64,000 nt of DNA, from NCBI GenBank assembly GCA_038503035.1, contig JAVSML010020777.1:124001-188000 (forward strand), written 5' to 3'. The stretch is from Crocodylus rhombifer (taxonomy: Eukaryota; Chordata; Crocodylia; Crocodylidae). Of the stretch, positions 58,790 through 64,000 are shown piece after piece. Position 1 is the stretch's first letter. Each line of letters begins with the position of its first letter. The translations under genes and the position numbers were made by a program. The notes beneath the pieces are model-generated. The model saw nothing but the letters and a program-made list of their open reading frames with translations. It searched no databases and was not told the DNA's origin.

Positions 58790-61310
58790 GGCCTTAACAG
58801 CAGGGATCTGGGTTTTCCATTTCCCACAGAGAAATGGGAAATCCATGGTTTTTTATCAGAAAAAAAATTGATTTTCCCTTTTAGCAGAGAAACCCGTGGA
58901 TTCCACACTTCTGCAAAGATCGCTGCAGGCTGGTGGAGCTCCAGCCTGCAAGAGCTGATTGTAAAAAGCACAGGAAATCCCCAACACTACCGGGGGAGGG
59001 GGGGAGGGAAAGGCAGGGCCTAAGGCTCTTACTCACCGAAGGCTTGGATCAGGCTCACTCCTTCCTAGAGCCTGTGAGGTAAGAGGAGCATGGGACTTGA
59101 GGCAGGGCTGGGGGGGAAGCCGGCTGGGGTCTGAGCTGGCTACAGGAAGCTGGCTGGGGAGGTGTTGGGGGAAGACATGGAGTGCCTGCCAGCATGGACC
59201 CAGAGCAGTGTGGTATCAGCCCTTCAGGGAAGCCACACATGGAGGCACAGAGCCCCCTCAGGCCGATAGTGCTGCTCTGGCTCCATGTGCTGCCAGCCAG
59301 GCGGGCACTTCATGTGGGGCTTTCCCTAACACGTCTTCCTCCCTCAACCACCAGCCAGCTTCCTGCAGGAGTTTCTCTGGCAGACACAGACAGATGCACA
59401 CATGCAGGCACACACACACACCCGAGCAGGTAAGTGTGTGGGGGGAAGGGGCTAGGGGAGCCATATTGAGAAGTGGGGGGGAGTGTGACTCTATGTCCAT
59501 TCCCAGAAGCAGGACCAGGGGGGAGAGGGCAGTGGTGTGCCCCTCGGGGCTGCACACACACTGCCTGGATGGCTGGCTGGATGGGTGGGAGGGGTTCGCA
59601 CACAGTGACTGCCACTACCCCATGCTGCTGCCACTGCTGCTCCCCACACTGCTTTGCAATTCTGTGGGCAAGTGGTACAGGGTGGTGGCAGTGATGATCA
59701 CTGTGTGCAAGCCCCCCCATCAGATAGCCAGATGGTGGGGCAGGGCTCACAGGTGGCGGCTGCCACTGTCCCACACTACCACTATTGCTGCACTGCTTTG
59801 CTGCAGCCAGTCACACATGCGGCCCACAGAGAGGCACCGATGGGGTAGGGGGAGTTTGCACATGGCATCTGCTGCCACTGCAACCCATGCCATTTCACCA
59901 TTTGCCTGCAAAACCACATGTTCAACCAGCCATGGCAAAGCAGTGGTGCTGTGGGGGGGGGGGGGGGGCAGGGCACTGTTTGTGCTTGCCACTTTAAGAG
60001 CCTGGAGCTGGCAGCTGCCAGGTGTCTGATGAGGGCAGTCATTTTGAATCTGGGGCTGCCCATGTAAACAGGGCAGTTCTGCTGCTGGAGGCCACGCAAC
60101 AATATTGCTTGGCCAGAGGGCTGCTGGTATCATCTGGAGGTAAGGGAGGAGCTGTAGGGGATGGTCAGGAGGCTCCTGGTTCTGGGCATGACCTAAAACT
60201 GCACCCTGCCAGGAGTGGGTGTCCTGGTGGGGCTCCCAGTGGCACAGGAGCCCCCAGGAAATACCAGACCAGTTACCACCCTGGTGAAAGGCGGGTCAGG
60301 GCATCTTAAACCCTAGCCCCCACACCTGGGTGGGTTACCCCTTGTTTGGAGGGTGGATCCCCGAAGAGAGAGAAAAGGTCATAGACTCGCACCTGTCTGG
60401 ACTTCCCCTGACTGGTCAATGCTGGGGCCAGGACTGGAAGGGTCAAAGGGCTAGGGGCCCACTGCAAGGAATGCCCAAGAACTGTGCACCTGGTGTTCCA
60501 ACTGGCCTGGAGGTGGGCCAGGGCTAGTGATCTGAAGGTCCTGGGGGGACCACACATGAAGGGGAAGCAGTTCAGGGAGCTATGCTGCCTAGTATGAGGG
60601 CAGATGAGGTTACCTGAGGAGATGAATCCAGGCAGGGTTCAATTAGGAGGATTCTGGGTCCCAGTGTGGGGGCCAGTGATGATAACATTGAGATGCCATC
60701 AGTGAAGCTTGGGCTGCAGTGTAGGGGAGGAATGGAGCTGCAGATAGCTCCCCCTGGCATTGGGGCAGGAAATGGGAAGCCTCTCACTTAATTACATCAT
60801 TAACTAATTAACAACAAGGTATGGTGGATGAGAAGGTGGGTAGTTAGCCCAGAAACCGGTGAGCAGGCCACAGTAAAATCGGCCCCGAGAAGGACCCGTC
60901 ACAGGGTGGTAGTGTGGGGTGGCGGCAGCTGCCATGTACAAACCTCCCTCTTCCATCCAGGCAGCGCATGTGCCGGCAACAGATGGGCACCACTGCCCTC
61001 GCCCCCCCAGCCCTGCTCCTGGAAGCGGGCACAGACACACTCCCCTGCCTTCTCAATCTGGCTCCTCCCAGTCCCTTCCCTTTCCTTCACCCCACCTCTT
61101 CCCCCAAGCAAACTTACCTGTTGGGGGGGGGTGTCTGTGCCTGTGTGTGTGGGGCTGGGGGACTGTTGTGGGAGTGAGGGGCACCAGCAGGGCCAGGATG
61201 GGCTTTGGGGGGCCTTTAATTTTAACAATGGATTCTGGGGGTTTATCAGAGAATTTGCAATTCTTTTTATCAGGGAAAACTAGAATCACTGCTTATCAGT
61301 CTGTGTTACA
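58790..61310. mobile_element. GC-rich composite foldback element with long inverted arms
   Basis: Two arms, about 58800-59620 and about 60900-61310, are inverted relative to each other. Shared landmarks are ATTGAGAAG...GGGGAGTGTG, CAGGACCAGGGGGGAGAGGGCAGTGGTG with the inverted CACCACTGCCCTCGCCCCCC, CTGCCTGGATGG with CCATCCAGGCAGCG, and CAGGTAAGT with ACTTACCTG. The outer parts share ATCAGA/CTGATAAA and TTTTCC words. The interior holds degenerate tandem units (listed separately) and a 12-base or longer G run at 59954-59968. The 310-codon frame 59097-60029 and a dozen overlapping frames on both strands come from its GC and palindromic nature and show no known family. Ends and target duplication are unresolved. 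Confidence 0.6.
59590..59900. repeat. Degenerate tandem units inside the foldback element
   Basis: The words CACA(G/C).GTG..(G)CTGCCACTG, followed by CCCACACTACC or CCCATGCTGC and CACTGCTTTGC, recur at about 59594, 59745 and 59855. The spacing is roughly 110-150 bp. Confidence 0.5.
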
Positions 61311-61319
61311 TGAGTGGGG

Positions 61320-62187
61320 CCAGAAATCTGGGTAACTGACAGCCCCATCCCTCAAGGCTGTATTGCTTTTCTGAGAGAGGCCAGCATGTTTACCTGGATC
61401 CAGCTGACTCAAACCCTAACCCAAATAGACCCTGATGTACAGTGAAAGCTTTTTTTATAGCTCACAACTGAAACTGTATGTTTATACTGGTGATCCTCTG
61501 GGTGCTGTTTGGCAGAACAGCTAAAAATGAACACTGCTGCAATTAAGGTGCAGCTGGGAAATGGGAATTTTCCCTAGCAAAACCTACCCCACTCCCTCCC
61601 TTCCTCTTCTCCTGGAGAACTTGAGAAGGCTCATGCCTCTGGGCCCTGATGCTTGGGTTTTCCAGCCCTCTTGGCTCCCACAGCAGAGATGGAACCCAGG
61701 CATTTGGGTTTTCCTATCTGGGAGGTGGAACATGTTGAGTGTCAGGGCAGGGGCACTCAAAGCCCTCCAGTCCTACTCATCCAGGGAGGGCTCCTGGTCC
61801 ATGTGGGTGAGAAGCTACTTGGCTAGGGCTTCATGGATCTGGACAGCCTGCCACTGTGCAGGCCTGGGGTCTCCAATATCAACATGGGGGGAAATACAGC
61901 CATCTGCAACATGCATGTGCACACGCACATACAGTGAGCATAGGATGCATTTGGTAGGCATACATGGGATGGCCAGCTGATGGCTCATGGCAGTGATGAA
62001 CTGCTACAGCATAAGATCCAGGTGGGCAGTCATAATGTCTCCACCAAACAATCAGGGGTGGCTCAGCCTTTCAGCTCTGCGTGGAAGTCTTCAACAGCCT
62101 CAGGATCCCACAGGGGATGCTGGGAGGCATGTAAGACCCCCCCATATCTGTTGGACTTGAGCCACTGAGTCAGGCTCTGAGTCCCCG
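61320..62187. other. GC-moderate stretch with unrecognised open frames
   Basis: A 139-codon plus frame (61561-61980), followed at once by a 62-codon frame (61980-62168), is open but matches no family I know. It is Trp/Ser-rich in a way typical of antisense or random GC-moderate DNA. It may be the interior of a larger DNA transposon whose right end is at 62300. Confidence 0.35.
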
Positions 62188-62300
62188 TCCCCCAGGGGCT
62201 AGTGTGTGTTCTGCCTCCTCACAACCTAATCATAGGTTTAGACTAAACGTAAAAAGTTAGAGTGATTCTACTGTTGGCTTCTTGAACACCTGTACTAGCC
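62188..62300. mobile_element. Right half of a Chompy-like Harbinger element
   Basis: GGGGCTAGTGTGTGTTCTGCC, then TAATCATAGGTTTAGACTAAA, then CTTGAACACCTGTACTAGCC, follows the order of the right half of the 6529-6820 MITE (GGGCTAATGTGTGTTCTATT ... TGTACCTAGCC). No left half was found within 1 kb, so it is truncated or part of a longer relative. Confidence 0.55.
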
Positions 62301-64000
62301 TAGATGTTTAAAACTGAAATGAAGTTTACGATGGCACTATCTGTTTGCCTGTAATCTGACACTGCTGAGGGGGAAAAAAATGACAGTTTGAAAGTGTCAA
62401 ATACCTGGAAAGCTCTGGGCATGTCAGATTCTGATCTCACTTTAAATCAACACAAGCCAAAATAACTCCATTTTAGTAACTGGATTACAACCAGAACTGA
62501 GGAGTCAGCTCCTCCATGGGTATAAGCTGGTATAATTCCACTGACTTCAGGGACATGAAGCTCTCACAATTGTATGCTCCTTTTTTTCTGTGTAAAAACA
62601 GTCCTTACCATTAATTCTATATAAATTATATTTTTCTTTGTGACCAGAACATGTCATTTTATTTGATCATTTTGAGAATCCAAATCTTATCAGGCCTACT
62701 GTCTTATTTCTTTTAAAAGACTATTGCCAGGAGAGAGAAAGAGATATAGTCAATAAATACCCTATTTCCCTGTGCACAAGTAGTCTTAGTAACATATTAA
62801 AGTCCCACTTACTTTAGCAGCTTTTCACTGTGAAATTGAAATTTTGTATAATCTTTACTGGAGCTGCTTTCTTTTTCTTCCTTAAAGAAAGATACTCAGG
62901 TTGCCCCACTGGGAGACTGGCTGAGTTTGTACGGTGCATATATGAATTAGAAACAAATAGTTTTCATTTCCTAAGTTCTTATAAGACTGTTAATGGTTAA
63001 GCCTTCCTAAGGGATTGGGCTTTCTTCTTTACTTCTTCTCTCCTGCATCTAGAAGAACAACATTTTTACTTTATACAGTCACTAGAAAAAAAATGTTACC
63101 TTGTGAATGACCCTTGACTGTACTGGCTCTTTCTACTGACCCCAGGTTAAAGGATAGCAAGATAGCTCAAGCCTGCTTTCTGTCAGAGTTTCCTTTCTAC
63201 AGGAACTCCTGTAGATGGCTTGGTGGGAATCCAGTGATAAAAACTGGAACTCACTTCTCACTTACAGAAAGGAAAACAAAACCGAGGAAAGAATGTTTCC
63301 TGCTACTCTTTGGTCAGTCGATAAGCTTAATTGGCTAGGTCTGTCTGCTGTACATTGATTGTACCTACTAATAAAAGAGCTATTGATTGGCACTTTATTT
63401 AACAGTGGCTTGCATGGACTATAGTTCCTGCTAATGTTATTGCTACATCAACCCTTTCCTGTTCCTTAGCTCTTTAGTATTATAAATTATGTCAAATGCC
63501 AACAACATTTTCAGTGTTCTTGGACTTTTGAACAGTTTCCTCTATATGTTTTTGACCTCTTCGGTACACAGTGTGTCATCCTATTAGGTGTAAAAGATGC
63601 TTAATAGGATGCAGGAAGAATGTAGCTGCTAAGTTATTATTAAAAAGTACTATAATTGTTATGGCTACACTTTATGTTTTAATTGGACCTCAGAAATCAA
63701 ATAAAGTGATATTCTTTGACATCTATTTAATGTGACTGTGATTAGTAGGCAGTGCTGGCAGATTAATGGAGACAAATACCTATACCTGGAAACTTGCACC
63801 ATTTTTGTAACCTTGCTAATACCAGTAGAGGTCAGTGTGCAGTTTTCCTAGTTCATTGGTAGAAGTCCACTGTGGTGCAAATAGCTGGTTCCTAAAGAAA
63901 TGGATAAAAAACTTAGAGTGGAAACCTAAAAACAAACATCTCCAGATTTCATAGTTGTAAGATGTACATGATAGTTGTAACTGGCAGCTTTGTAACCAGC
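62301..64000. other. AT-rich DNA to the window end
   Basis: No gene recognised. A repeat word of the 'ccactgacttcagggacatg' type lies at 62500-62570. The 74-codon frame at 63114-63338 has no family likeness. Confidence 0.4.

Noticed and set aside
59097..60029. 310-codon plus-strand frame, the second longest in the window
   Set aside because: It lies inside a GC-rich inverted-arm repeat with a dozen overlapping frames on both strands, has low-complexity His/Pro/Gly content, and runs through a homopolymer G tract.
61561..62168. Two adjoining open frames (139 and 62 codons) suggesting a split gene
   Set aside because: No recognisable domain. Composition fits non-coding DNA, and the region runs into a Harbinger-like right end, so transposon interior is more likely.

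Overview
The window looks like non-coding amniote chromosomal DNA, most probably crocodilian. The evidence is the mobile elements. Several CR1 LINE copies carry the 3' end and tail typical of crocodilian CR1, and one copy still holds a 339-codon open reverse-transcriptase frame. Short PIF/Harbinger-type MITEs resemble the crocodilian family named Chompy. I recognise no complete protein-coding gene, rRNA, tRNA gene or CRISPR array. Most long open frames lie inside GC-rich repeats or in the CpG island and do not look like genes.

Layout. 1-1560: simple repeats, a perfect CRE motif and a strong CpG island (about 690-1460) with stacked GC boxes and homeodomain-like motifs, probably the promoter or 5' end of a gene whose body I cannot place. 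1.6-14 kb: AT-rich, unique-looking DNA with scattered SINE fragments, Harbinger-like MITEs (6529-6820, about 8439-8703) and a hairpin-rich foldback element (7325-8000). 14-19.1 kb: a repeat cluster with two foldback elements, a decayed CR1 and a CR1 carrying a second CR1 inside it. 19.1-23.5 kb: AT-rich, possibly with conserved non-coding elements. 23.5-25.3 kb: the best-preserved CR1 (minus strand) and another MITE. 25.3-36.5 kb: mostly unique, with one tandem/palindromic repeat (28.6-28.95 kb) and a foldback MITE (29.9-30.2 kb). 36.5-38.8 kb: a degenerate 49-bp tandem array split by a hAT MITE with a perfect 8-bp target duplication, then a 1.1-kb foldback element.

41.9-46.6 kb is a composite block. 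Harbinger-like ends with matching TCA triplets enclose a CR1 fragment lacking its 3' end and a decayed Tx1/L1-type ORF1. Directly beside it is a 60-bp direct duplication spaced 1.2 kb. 46.6-52.2 kb is AT-rich and holds one speculative secreted-protein exon (48059-48280, weakly cystatin-like). 52.2-53.9 kb holds a small foldback and a 990-bp foldback with a TTA target duplication. 54.2 kb has a tRNA-derived SINE. 57.5-62.3 kb has a Harbinger-like end, a minus-strand relic of a second, Jockey/L2-like LINE, and a 2.5-kb GC-rich element with long inverted arms and internal tandem units. The remainder to 64 kb is AT-rich and unannotated.

These parts do not work together as a pathway. The window reads as a gene-poor flank or intron of a CpG-island gene, filled by successive waves of CR1, MITE and foldback insertions, several of them nested so that their relative age can be read.
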